Shown: positions 1 to 11,000 of the stretch, piece after piece
Position numbering within the stretch: position 1 is the first letter of the stretch
Layout: every line of letters starts with the position of its first letter
Source: Rhynchopus euleeides
Taxonomy: Eukaryota > Euglenozoa > Diplonemea > Diplonemida > Diplonemidae
DNA length: 64,000 nucleotides
Assembly (NCBI GenBank): GCA_963210315.1
Contig: OY723262.1
Coordinates: forward strand, 558,001-622,000
Reading direction: 5' to 3'
Notes under the pieces: generated by a model
What the model saw: the letters and a program-made list of their open reading frames with translations, nothing else
Told to the model about the DNA's origin: nothing
The model's database searches: none
Position numbers and translations under genes: made by a program

Positions 1-261
1 CTGTGACTCTGAAGGAAGGGAGATAACCGGGGTGACGGCATGCACCGGCAGGCAGCCGAGTGGGCTGCCTGCCTAAGCAGTGGCCGGCACGCGCAAGTCG
101 GTGGGCGAAGCTCTTCCGCAGGCAGAGGGGGAGCTGGTTGCCACGCTTGCGGTGTGGGCAAGAGAGTGCTGTTGGAGAGAGTTGGTTAGGCACAGCAAAT
201 GTGCGGTAGAAGTGGGGTGGGGTAGGGGGAGGGGGAGGGGGTGGTGGTGGCGGCCAAGGGC
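1..261. other. Downstream flank, no gene seen
   Basis: This is the 3' flank of the minus-strand beta-propeller gene that ends at 262. It is purine-rich at 210-245, a run of GGGGGA/GGTGG units. I see no supported coding region or RNA gene. Confidence 0.5.
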
Positions 262-1386
262 TCACAGCTCGATGGCCTGCAGCATCGTGAAGCTGTGGTC
301 GTTGTTCCCCCCTTCGTGGCATGCCACGGGTGCTGCGCCGTTCGTCAGCGCAATGGGGTTGCGGTCCGCATCCAGCATGATGTGCGGGCGCTCCCTGCAC
401 TGCAGTGCGAGGGTCGTCCCGTCTGTGAAGGTGACGGTGTTGGGGTATGCGTGGCCCTGGTTCGGCGACGCTGTCCAGTTGAGCCCGTCGACACTGAAGT
501 AGTGCATGCCGAATGTCGCTTGGCGTGGCCCCATGTGAACGATGCCGTGGTACACACCACGGCTGTCCTCCCAGATGAACGGGTCCTCCCCCTCGTCAGT
601 CCACGTCCCCGACGCCTTGTACAGCGACACGTTGCGCCAGTCCGGTGAGGTGAACACCTGCCCACGGGTGAGCGCGATGAGGCTCCCATCGGACTTGATC
701 AGTGGGGCGAAGTTGGAGTCGGCAAACACATCCGTTGTCGGGATCATCTGCGGCTCCGACCACGGGCCGTCAGGGTTCTGGCTGTACACCATGTACGTCG
801 GCAGGTTCACACTGGCATTCCGGTTACTGTCCGTCCCACACGCCGCCACCGACCTGCCGTTCTTGCACCCCTTGCACATCTGCCCCCCCATCACGGGCAG
901 CGGGTTGGGGGGCAGCACTGCCGTGAAGTACACCACGTACTCGCCTGTCGGTGCACGTGCCGCAATCGGCTCGTGTGAGAACACATCAAACACCTGGCTC
1001 TGGCGCTTGAAGGGCACGTTGAGCGGGTCAGGCGATGTCGAGTGCGACACAAGGCTGTTGGAAAGCCACACGTTAATCCCGCAGAAGTCTGACATCTCTG
1101 CCTGGTACATGTGGTACATCCCGTCGTCACCGAGCACCACACTGCCACCCCACGACGACACGTTTTGCCCATCGATGCTCCGCTGGTACCCGAGGCCCTT
1201 CTTCGTCGGCACCAGCTTCAGCATGTCACAGGCATCGCCCTGCCACGACTTGTAGCATGTGCACTGCTTGGCGCTGCACACCCCGTTGTAGTTGCAGTCG
1301 GCAGGCCCACTGCACTCATACGCAGCAGTCGCAGTGTGCAGCGCTGTCACCAGACACACACCCACGGCCCAACGTGCCGCCACCAT
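262..1386 (-). CDS. Secreted EGF-like plus five-bladed beta-propeller (GH43/GH32-like) protein
   Basis: The reading frame opens further upstream, at 1578. I start it at the Met at 1386 because this puts a clear signal peptide at the N-terminus (MVAARWAVGVCLVTALHTATA), giving 374 residues. Residues ~24-52 are a six-cysteine EGF-like module (spaced C, C, C, C-x-C, C, ending GDAC). The rest resembles the five-bladed propeller fold of GH43/GH32-type glycosidases, with repeated blade motifs such as GEYVVYFTA, DGPWSEP, FAPLIKSDGS and EDPFIWED. The protein is therefore probably exported and acts on, or binds, a glycan. I cannot name the substrate, and the catalytic acids are not assigned. The upstream minus strand is pyrimidine-rich before an AG, which would suit a trans-splice acceptor. 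No introns are apparent. Confidence 0.7.
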   Translation of the reverse strand: MVAARWAVGVCLVTALHTATAAYECSGPADCNYNGVCSAKQCTCYKSWQGDACDMLKLVPTKKGLGYQRSIDGQNVSSWGGSVVLGDDGMYHMYQAEMSDFCGINVWLSNSLVSHSTSPDPLNVPFKRQSQVFDVFSHEPIAARAPTGEYVVYFTAVLPPNPLPVMGGQMCKGCKNGRSVAACGTDSNRNASVNLPTYMVYSQNPDGPWSEPQMIPTTDVFADSNFAPLIKSDGSLIALTRGQVFTSPDWRNVSLYKASGTWTDEGEDPFIWEDSRGVYHGIVHMGPRQATFGMHYFSVDGLNWTASPNQGHAYPNTVTFTDGTTLALQCRERPHIMLDADRNPIALTNGAAPVACHEGGNNDHSFTMLQAIEL

Positions 1387-1977
1387 ATTTTTGCAAAAAC
1401 TTCTTCTCCTGAACGCTGGGGAGCGGGGGTGTTGAGATAGTTGCACGCACCCAACACCAACCCTGCCCTTGATCTGCTCCCACTGCAGAGGATCTTCAAC
1501 AGTCTTGAACAACGTGGGGTGGGGGCGGGGGGGGGGGGGGTCCGTCCATGTCAGCCATCCCACCAACACACCCCTCAACGGTATGAGTTGCTTCTTTCGG
1601 TCATTTCAGTTTACTTGCACTTGGATGGTTTGTGACAACAGGATAACCACCCCGCCCCCGCCCCGTCCACCACCCCATCCTGTCCCTTTCCCAGGCCCGT
1701 GACGACAGTTTGGTTCTGGGCATTCTGAAGGCATCCCCAGGGCAACCTTCGGGGGTATGTTGGGAGAAGAAGTTTTTTTTTGTGCGGCCTGTGTGGTTGT
1801 CTTCGTCGTTTGTCTTCTTCGACCGGACATCCCCTTCTTCTGGAGACACCGATCTACTCCATGAACCTCGAGCTGATGCTGGAGCTTTCGGGAGCCTCTG
1901 CGAGTGGGTGGCCACGTTTTCTTTGGTGGACGCACCCAAAAGAAAATAAAGAAATCAGTCCTATTCGTGGTCATTTA

Positions 1978-3420
1978 CCCCCCCCCCCCTTTGGGTCGCC
2001 TGACCGGAAATTTTGGGAAAAGGGGGGTAATATAAGGGGGGGGGGTAAATTACGGGTCAAGGGGGGGGGGGGGGGGGGTAAATTACCATGTTCTGGGGTG
2101 GCCGGTTTTTTTTAACTTCGTACCCGATCCCTCGCCTCGTGCACTACGTCGTTGTAGCGTTGGCCCACTCGTGTGCTTCTCTTTCCGGGATCGGGTCAGG
2201 GATAGTGCCCTGTGTGGTGCCGTTTTTTCCCGCAGTGCGGGTGGGTTGCCGTGCGTCGACACGGAGACACCTCCCCATTAAATGCCAATGTTTTTGTGTT
2301 GAGACGACTTTACCTGATATGGCAAAGGTCCTGTTCGTTGGTTTCCCCCCGGCCTTTCGCCCCCATCAGGGTGCGTGGACGGGGCGCGTTCTTTGTATTC
2401 CTTCATGTTCTGTGTTGAGCGCCCAGCCCGCCCCGCCCCGCCCGGGTTAGGTCCCTTTCCCGCCCCCCTGGCCCGTAAGCAGGTCCTCCTCGGCCTCGTG
2501 GAGCAGGCCTGCGTCCAACAGGAAGCGCAGGGCCTGCACGGGGCGGGTGAGAAGAAGGTTGTGGGGGGAGAGATCTTTCAGGTGTTTATCCCGCAGTTGC
2601 TTTAGCTTCGGGCAGGTCCTCAGCAGGTGCTTCAGCGTCGTCTTCTGCACTGTGCAGCCGTGCATACGGCACTGGTGCACTCACCGGGAGCGGTTTTTTT
2701 GGTAGGCCATAGGGGGGTGAGAGGGCGCCCAGGGCCTGTGGGTGACCTACCCTGGCATCACCCAGGCCCTCGGGCACTTCCTTCGGCATGATTGGTCCTG
2801 TCACATGCATGCGGTGGGGTGTGTGGTGCCTACCTCACAGCCAATTACCCTCCCCTGGCGGCAAAGAGGGGGTAAATTACCTCCCTTCTGACTGGGTAGT
2901 GGGGGTAACTGGGGGGTAATTTACCCCCCCTTCCAGGCAAAGGGGGGTATATATGTGCCGCCCCCTTTGCCCGGGGAGGGGGTAAATTACCCCCCTGGCC
3001 CTCCCCAGTAAAGGGGGGGGTAAATTGCCCCCGCCCTTACTGGGGGGTAATTTACCCCCTTCTCCGGTGGTGGGTAGGGGGGTAAATTACCCCCCTCTCC
3101 AGTACAAGGGGGCAAATTTACCCTCCCTACGGGTAAAGGGGTGGCAACTACCCCTTTGGCCTGGGAGGGGGTAAATTACCCCCCAGTAAGAGCGGGAACA
3201 AATTACCCCCCCTTTGCTGGGGAGGGCCAGGGGGTAATTTACCCCCCTTAGCCTGGTGGGGGGTAAATTTACCCCCTCTTACCAGGTAGGGGGGGGTAAT
3301 TTACCCCCCTACCAGGCAAAGGGGGTGGTAAATTACCCCCCCACCACCCAGCGGAGGGGGTAAATTTACCCCCCGACCAGCCAAAAAATGGGTATTTTCC
3401 CCCCACCCAGGCCTGTCGCT
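1978..3420. repeat. Field of G-tract / TAAATTA palindromic repeats
   Basis: Many copies of a palindrome of the form GGGGGTAAATTACCCCC, intact or as halves, recur at 1978-2085 and densely from about 2860 to 3380. G-runs and C-runs alternate on the same strand around a TAAATTA or TAATTTA core. Spacers are 15-40 bp of G/C-rich sequence. A smaller cluster lies at 4265-4405. There is no fixed unit length, so this is not a simple satellite. Function unknown. Confidence 0.75.
2447..2680 (-). pseudogene. Possible LINE-type reverse transcriptase C-terminal fragment
   Basis: A 77-codon frame includes CTVQKTTLKHLLRTCPKLK, then RPVQALRFLLDAGLL. This resembles the Cys/His motif at the C-terminus of many non-LTR retrotransposon polyproteins (C...H..L..CP.L...R, then a P...FL...GL stretch). 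No RT or endonuclease core is present, so it would be a short 3' remnant. The call rests on motif resemblance only. Confidence 0.35.
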
Positions 3421-3599
3421 AACTTTTCGATTTTGGAGATTTGGTGGGTTGACGCTCCTGTTTTGGGGGGGGATCAGGGGGGAAAACACTAGGGGTCAAT
3501 TTTTCTCGCGCGCGCTTCGCGCGCGCTCGTGTTGTTGCCAAATTTTCCCATCGGTGGACCACTAGGTGGGCACGGTGTGAGGCGCTGGGTTCCTTCCGT

Positions 3600-3800
3600 G
3601 GTTCCTCTCCCGCTCGCGCCGTCGGGTGCCGGAGGAAACCAAAAAATGGCTTTCGGGACCATGATTTCGACGCTGCCCCCTGATATGTCACGGCCGTCAA
3701 AGCGCAAGGACTTGGTTACTAGACGGGCACGCGAGATGGGGGGTCTGGGGGGCAGGGCCCCCCAGCCGCCGGAGGCCACGGTAGTGAGCATCTGTTCATT
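3600..3800. repeat. Dispersed ~200-bp repeat ending in a G/C hairpin
   Basis: The segment ends in a hairpin (GGGTCTGGGGGGC then GCCCCCCAG-type arms) followed by CCGCCGGAGGCCACGGTAGTGA. The same hairpin recurs at 3913-3975, 44245-44290, 44468-44530, 49571-49632 and 57492-57531, and a half copy is at 6662-6700. The copy at 49571-49770 on the opposite strand also matches the upstream ~130 bp (GACTTGGTTACTAGACGGGC and the GCTCGCGCC stretch). It behaves like a short interspersed or MITE-like element. I found no target duplication. Confidence 0.6.
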
Positions 3801-3984
3801 GTGGGCGTACAGATTCTGTGTGAGTTGGCTGCGTCCTCCTGAGGCTACTGGAGTGGGTGGATTCCCTGACCCGGTGGTAATCGAATGACTTGAGTACGAG
3901 ACATACGCCACAGGGGGGTCTGGGGGGCGGAGCCCCCCAGCCGCCGGAGGCCACGGTAGTGAGCATCTGTTCCTGCAAAACCAT

Positions 3985-4260
3985 ACTCTCTTCGACGTCG
4001 ACCCAGTGAAAGTGGGTTGACGCTTGGTCGACGCTTGGTGAGCGTCGACCCAGTGTAACCGGGCCAACGCTAGGTTAGCGTCGACCCAGTGTAATAAATG
4101 GGTTGACGCTTGGTCCAGGCTTGAATGGCAACCCAGTTCCACTAGGTCGACGCTCCAAGCCTCGACCAAGCGTCAACCCAGTCCACTGGGTCGACGCTGG
4201 GTCGACGCTTTTTTATGGGGGGGGAAACCCAAAAACACTGGGTCGACGGTCGACGCTTAG
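3985..4260. repeat. Cluster of GTCGAC-centred direct and inverted repeats
   Basis: About a dozen copies of GGGTCGACGCT or its complement AGCGTCGACCC, often with CCAGTG and TTGACGCTTGG, occur in ~270 bp. The arms can pair in several registers. No coding potential or known family is recognised. Confidence 0.6.
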
Positions 4261-5449
4261 CGACATGCCTGCCCCCCACCCCCCCAGCCAAAGGGGGGGG
4301 GTAAATTACCAAGTTTCTGGGGCCTGAACCCAAAATTTCCGAAAAAGGGGGTAATATAAGGGGGGGGGGGGGGGTAAATTTTGGGGGGGGGGTAAATTAC
4401 CACGAATAGGACTGATAGAAAAAAACCCGAAAAGAGGTCGAGGCACCCGCTCCACTCCAGCACCACGGGGCTGAGGTTCACGGATCACACAGGTGAGGAT
4501 CAGTCCTCTGTGAGGCGCTTATCCTGAAGACGAACCAGTTCCCCGGTCGGTCTCCAGAAACTCGGGCCGCGTCTGGCGCTGTATCGCCTCGGCGGGGCTG
4601 TCGTCCCTTACAGTCTTTTCTGTACGAGGTTTTCCACAGGCTCCTACAGAAGTGCGCACACACACACACTACACAACACAACACATGTCTTGTTTGTCTT
4701 GAAGCCTTGCCGACGTGATGTCACACCGGCCACCCGACACCACGCCACCACGCTACGAAGCCCACCCCGAACTACTTTTTGCTGCAACATTTTTGTACGC
4801 CTGCGCCGCAAGGCATTGTAAAGTGGGATGGAGGTGGTAATATGACGGATTCCGTTGTACGATTTCCTTCGTTTCTTCGGAATTTCGCTTTTGCTCTGCC
4901 GCTCGTAGTACAATGTACCTGGTTAAAAAAAGAATCGGATATCACGCCACACCAAACGGGCCACGCAGGAAAGGCGCTCCTCCGACGAGTGGCTGGAGGG
5001 GGACCACCCCCTCGCCCCAAGAATGTTCGTTCGACAACCGCTTGAGCTCGCCCAGTATCCTGTTGCTGTCTGACATTCTTGAATCAGCGCAACTCAACCC
5101 CCCACCCCCACCTCAGGTTCTGCAAACATCGCGCTCTCTCCACCTCAAAAACACCCTGTTCCTTAAACCAACAGAGCCAGGCAACACCCGCCAACGTTTT
5201 GTTTTGTTCTAGGGGTTATTTTTTTTCGATTTCGAGCCAGATTCTCTCGCACATTCATGTCATGCCACACACCCATCTCGCTTTGCATTCTTCTTTAGGA
5301 AAGCCATAATACCCTAAGGGGTGCAAGATTCGCGTCTTTTGATTCGAGGTGACCGCACCGAGTGGCCTCGGATGCAAGCTACATTAGACAGCACGCAGCA
5401 CAGCAACACATTAGACTGTATGCGGTGAAGAGCCACCCCGCATCACGGA

Positions 5450-5482
5450 GGGCCTTCGCTCTGTGTCAAAGGTGTGTCACTC
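5450..5482. mobile_element. Solo end resembling the GGGGGYCTTCGCTC TIR family
   Basis: GGGCCTTCGCTCTGTGTCAAA followed by GTGTGTCAC matches the iteron-bearing end of the large element at 38526. No partner inverted repeat is found nearby, so this is probably a relic end. Confidence 0.4.
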
Positions 5483-6008
5483 TGTCGCTTTTGACGTCTA
5501 TTTTGTGAGAGCAGATCATCTCTTTTCCCCACCTTTTTTCTGGGTTCTCGGGGGCAAGGGCCTGCAGGGTTAGACAGCACGCACGGCACACAGAAGGAGA
5601 CCCCATCTCTCAGTCATCACAGCTATCGTGTCATGCGGTACTCACCGAGACCTTGGCCCAAGGCCAGATTGGTGTTTTGGGTGTTTCTGCGGTGGCCCAC
5701 TGACCAGGGGGGCGGTTTCCTGTTGCGGCTGTTTCGACCTCACCTGTTCCGACCCAAAGGCTGGTGTGAGCGACAGCCAGCCTTGGCTTTGTGATATGGC
5801 AGGTACACTTTGAGGGCTTCTTGGAAGAAGCCCCCAAAAACTCAGCCGGTCACATTCATTGGGGGCGGGGAGAGGTCGAGATAATACTGCCACCGCCTCG
5901 CCTGGGCAGACTGCAGGCTCTGAAGGAGGGGGGCGACGGTGGCATGTGGGGGCAGCGGTACGCAGCTTCGCTTCCGGCTGAGCATAAAGGATCGGAAAAT
6001 ATCTGAAT

Positions 6009-8066
6009 GGGGGTCTTCGCTCCATCCGCCAAAAAAAACCAAAAAAAACCGGAAAAAACCCGTGAAAAAGTCGGAAAAAAAGAGTGTGGGGAGTTGGGTC
6101 CAGTTTAGCAAAGTGAGCTTATTTTTCGAAAATTGAAAAATTGGGGACACCAAAAGTCCCCAGAAAAATCTTCGACTTGGCCCGCAGAGTGATTTTTTTT
6201 GGTGAAAAACGATTTCAACAGTTGTCCAACAGTTGCTGTACAAGACGGCACACCGTTCTCTGCGCATGGGCTGCTGCACGTGAATCATTTGGATGTCCGA
6301 GGGGCTATCGGAACGAGGAGGGCCACGAGCCTGAACTACCCGCCAGCAGTGATCCCGTGCCAGGGCTGGCAGGGGGCCGCGGCCCCACCTCCCTTTTTCT
6401 GTAATTGTTTGGGAGGGTGGGCCGCCAGGGGTGGCATGGCCCTACCCTCGGCCCTACCTCCCGGGTCAGATTTTGGGGCTTTTGGGTTCGGCCTTGTGGC
6501 CGAGTTTTCATGCGCCGCAGCGTATGAAAACCCAACGGCATGCTGGGGGCTTGATGGTGTTCATCGAAGCGCACCTCATCATGCCCCAAGCGAAGGACCA
6601 TCCCCGCCTGGAATGTGCAACAGCACCAACCGGTGTGGGGACTAGCCTTCGAAGACTTTCAGGATGTTCACTACCGTGGCCTCCGGCGGCTGGGGGGCTG
6701 GATTCCTGATTTTTGATCCAGCAGGACGACCAAAGGCAGGAACATCCGGTGCCTCTCGAATTGGGTGAATGTGTGGCCGTGCATTCGATCCTGTTTGCAT
6801 CATACCACGGGAAGTCGGGGCGGGGTTGGGCTGCACTTTTGTTCTCGCGAGCTCGGCCACCCTGTGCCCGACTTCTTTTATGGTTTGCCCGACCCCCAGC
6901 GAGATCACTGGCAGCCAGACCTTGTTCAACATAAACAGCAGACAAGAGAGCAGAATGGAGTGTGGGGCAGCTGCCGTGCTCCCACACATAAACATCGCAG
7001 CTCTCGCGCTGCCTGCACGAAAGGGACGGGTAACCTGCAGGTCACCCACAGCAGCCTACTGCCTACGTTCTATACAAGATCAGCGCCGACCACACGAAAG
7101 GCTGTTCGACCTGCGGCGCAACAACAAGCTCCGGTGGGAACAGAACTGAGCGGCAACAGGATGCAATGCAGGCCCACATCCGTTGCCCTGCGGCAAGAGC
7201 AGTCACATCGATATCGTTGACAGGGCCTGCCCACTGGTGTGTGACGGGGTGACCTACAGATGGTGACCTGGCCCACGGCAGAACACCTGGGTCGGGGGAT
7301 GGCTGCGACTGGGCATTACCTAACTCTTCATGATGCAGGACTGCGGACAAATGGTCCAAGAGAGCAAGTATGGCTCCCGCTCAGCTCTCACTGAAGTTGA
7401 ACCAGATGCAAGTGGCGGGAGGAGGAGGGGGTCCCGGGGGAGGACACACCGGCCGGCAACCCACGAGGACTGGCCCGTCCCAGTCGACAGAAGAACAAAG
7501 CAGGAACACGGACTCACCTGAAACGACATACTGAAGTGTGGGAGGAGGAGGCGAGCACAAAACGGCGTCGGCTACCGCACGCCCTTTGAGCGCAGCCGAC
7601 GACGACCGAACCGGCCACCGGCCGGGAGGTGCGTGTGGCGTGGGGGGCGAAGCCCCCCACGCAAGGGGGGTCCGGGGGGCGAAGCCCCCCGGAAAAAAAT
7701 TTGGGGTTTTTTGGCCTATTTTTGGCCATTTTCCGCTGCATTTGTTTGATTTTGGGTCGGGAAAGGTATGGCCAGGAAGTGGGAAAAATTGAGGAAAAAG
7801 TCGGAAATTTTCAGGTTTGCCCATATAAACCATGGGTCACAGATTCCGATTTTTGGGTCAGACTCCAAGTTTGACACAAGGGAAAATAGGCAAAAATTTT
7901 CACCTATTTTTGGTCACCTAAGGGGGGGGGGCTTCGCTCCGGGTCACTGACCCAAGCTGACCCAGATTGACCCGGAGCGAAGCCCCCCATTTTCCTAAGG
8001 TGAAAAACCCCAGGGTGACCCAAATTGACCCAAGTTGACCCAAATTGACCCGGAGCGAAGACCCCC
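6009..8066. mobile_element. 2,058-bp TIR element, 3-bp target duplication AAT
   Basis: The two ends are perfect 15-bp inverted repeats: GGGGGTCTTCGCTCC at 6009-6023 and its complement at 8052-8066. They are flanked by AAT on both sides (6006-6008 and 8067-8069). The right end carries three GGGTCAA-type iterons, a TTTTTCACCTTAGG stretch, and then an internal palindrome (7929-7985) repeating the CTTCGCTC...GAGCGAAG arms. The left end shares about 30 bp (GAGTGTGGGGAGTTGGGTCC...) with the right end of the 7.4-kb element at 38526-45914, so the ends are asymmetric in the same way. I see no convincing transposase in the interior, so it is a non-autonomous or decayed member. It includes one half copy of the dispersed hairpin repeat (6662). 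Confidence 0.85.
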
Positions 8067-8069
8067 AAT

Positions 8070-11000
8070 TGAAAAAAAATAAAGTATTGTTCGGACCAAC
8101 CAACTGAACGGGGAGGTGTGATGGCAGGGGGTGTTTCAGATGAAGTAATGTGAAGTGTGTATCCGCAGTGTGGGGTGGTGCTGACACCACCTTGTTCAGT
8201 GACATGCGCTGAAGAGGGGAATCAAAACCACAGCCCACCCTGCCATCTCCCTCCTCCACCCGTGACAGCACGCGGGTACCCAGACATTAGAGTGGGTCAT
8301 CCTCCGCGTGTATAAATAAATAACACAAAGAAGAAACCGGGCGCATCAAGTGCAGCACTGGGCAACTGTTTCCGGTTTGTGCTACGGCGGAAAAAATAAA
8401 TCTGGTGACGTTTCCAGCTTTTCAAGCCCTGTTCCTGTGGGGAAGGGGATGGAGATGCGAAGGGATGATGGTGTGGCATTGTCGTGGCATATTTTCCCCT
8501 GCGACAGCATGCGTGAAAGAAAGAAAAAAACATCGATTTGAAAAGCATCGCGACAAAACCACCCCCAGGAGCAACGCCTTGCTCCCCCTCAAAGAACATG
8601 CCATTGTCGTGATGCGTTGAAGAAAGACAAAACCAAACATGAAAGAGCTATGATGGACCAGATAGAACGGAGTGAAGCACACACATCACAGGGAGATAGG
8701 GGGGTATTCGGGCTCCGACAGCTTTTTCGGCAAAAGGGGTTTCAGCTTGTTTCTCACAGCAAAAAATAGGAGAACCGACCCACACACACTTGAAAAGGAA
8801 CAACCTTAGAGGGGACCCCTCCATTCCACCCCGAGACGCTTCTGCTAGGTAACTGCCCATGCCCAGTATTTGAGGTGCTTTCCAGAACAACGGAACAGGC
8901 GCATAATGGCTGTTGAGATCATGTGGGCAACCAACAGAAGTATCCACGACGGAAATCGGGCTTGCGTTAAGCGCCAGAATCGCACCACGGGGGGTGGGGT
9001 TGCGGAGAGAGCAGCGGTGAAATCAAGGCGTGGTGCCGCAAAAAAACCCGGATAATCCGCCGCAAATTCTTCCCCGCACCTTTTTTTTAGCCACCCTTTC
9101 TCGGTTTGACGACCGGATGTTCCTTGGCAGACCGACATGCCGCCCGTCTTTCAGGACGAACCACATCGCCGATTTAAAATCGGCACGAAAGGTCAATCGG
9201 ACCAAGCATCCCGGCGCTCGCCAGAAGAACTGCAGGGGAAGATCCCCACACACACACACCCACCCCCACCCCCCCTTCACCAACATCAACACTGGCAAAG
9301 CAGGGCCGGAGAGGGAGGTGGGGAAGGGGGGGTTGAGACAATGGCGCACCCCCATGTCGCCTTGCTGTGCGAGTTGTTCACCCCCCTCCCCTCTCTCCTC
9401 CCCAAAACCGACCTCCCCCGAACAGCGTTTGCATCCACAGGGGAGGGCACCCGCACAGGCTTTGCAAAGCCTTATTAAATGGGGCCTGTGGGACGGAAGG
9501 GGGTGAGAGAAGCTGGAACGGACACGACATGGGCACGTTTGACACCCCTCCCATTGATTGAAATTTGGGGTCAGGTCTCATATGACTGAATTAAGCGCGA
9601 TGATGTCAGATATTGTGAATGTGACGATTCCAGTGGACACATCGCAGCACGAGCAATGGCACTCGAGTTGCATACTACCCCACTGCACTACTGCAAACAC
9701 ATCCCGTGTGAAGGCGGGGAGAAGATATAAAACGGGAGAAGGCACACACAAGGCCAGACCTTCTGAGAAGGAGCACACACTCCCTGCAAACCTACTGGCT
9801 CTAGCTGAGACGTGGCTTGCTGAAGCTTCACAGTGTTAGAGAGGCAACCCGAGGGAGGGAGAGGTGCTGCTAAACGCTGCATGCCCACGACGACCCCCCG
9901 CACCTCAGATGCTGCACGGACCCGAGTAGTTCCGAACACTGTGGGGGTCGATAGGGGGGGCAGCTCGCATGCCCTCCAGTAGTTCGCAGGTTTTATTGAT
10001 TTCGATGATCAACAAAAACGCAGTGGGGGGGTGGGGGGGAGTGGGGGCAATCTGCGTTGACAAAGAAAAGAAGCCCCGGTTTTGTTTTGTGCGCACGAGC
10101 GGCAGTGTGCTGTGGCCCCTGAGAAGGGCGTTGCTGTGATGAGGTGGTGTTTTGTGCTGATCTCTCAAAAAAAAACACACTGCGCGCGCGGTACGGCTCC
10201 CACTTGACTCTTTTCGCTGCGACAGGCAAGCTTGTTTGGGCAAAAAAAGAATGGCAGAAGACTGTCGTAAGGGGCGGCCACTCCACACCTCACCCACACC
10301 CCCTCCCACACAGACACGTGCCACTCTTTTGTTTAGTGCAGAGGGTGGGTTGTTAGACACGAAAATATGAAGCACGCGAGTGGGACAACAACACGATGCC
10401 GTGCACAGCGGGGTGTGGGTGACGGGATACGAAGTAAAAATGTTCGTCTTTTTTGGACACGACCCCCACCTGATTTTTTTGACCTGGGCTCGGAGGTGTG
10501 TTTGGTGGATGTTGCTGCGGCGGTTTGGCCGAAGGTGGGACGACCAAAGCAAACATCAGTAACGACCATCAAAAGAACCGAGATGATGAGGCCCAGGGGG
10601 TTCGGGGGGGAAGGGACAATCGGGCACCTCGTGCAGACAGATTTGATGCCAACGCATCCACAGCCTTAAAGAGCCCCCCGCCTGCTCCGTGGCGTGGCCC
10701 CAGCAGTGTGGGCGCATTCTGCTGCAGCTCAGAAGCCCCTCTGTGAGGGAACTGCCTGACGAGAGGAGGCCGAACGCACCCAACCCCACCCCACCCCCCA
10801 CGACGTCACCTCCTGCTCCGTCTCGAGTCGATACAGCGGCGACCCAGCGTTGCTCTCCAACACCCACCCCCCCACCCACACGCGCGTTCATCTTGTTGTT
10901 TTGTTTCAGTCGCACTGAGCGAACTCCAAAGGGGCACCCCTCATGCAGTTCCAGCCAAACCGCCAAATACAGGCGGAGGGGGAGACATGTCGAGGCACGG

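Larger units (their letters stand above)
1387..6008. other. Gene-poor region with G-tract palindromes and dispersed repeats
   Basis: No convincing gene lies here. Short open frames are low-complexity or lie in G/C tracts. Recognisable contents are listed separately: a LINE-like fragment (2447-2680), the TAAATTA/G-tract field (1978-3420 and 4265-4405), the GTCGAC inverted repeats (3985-4260) and the dispersed hairpin repeats near 3600-3975. From 4410 to 5445 I see nothing interpretable. Confidence 0.5.

Noticed and set aside
7921-7988. Separate nested MITE with CTTCGCTC/GAGCGAAG arms
   Set aside because: A matching palindrome occurs at the same place in the 7.4-kb element, so it is part of the end architecture. 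No target duplication flanks it.
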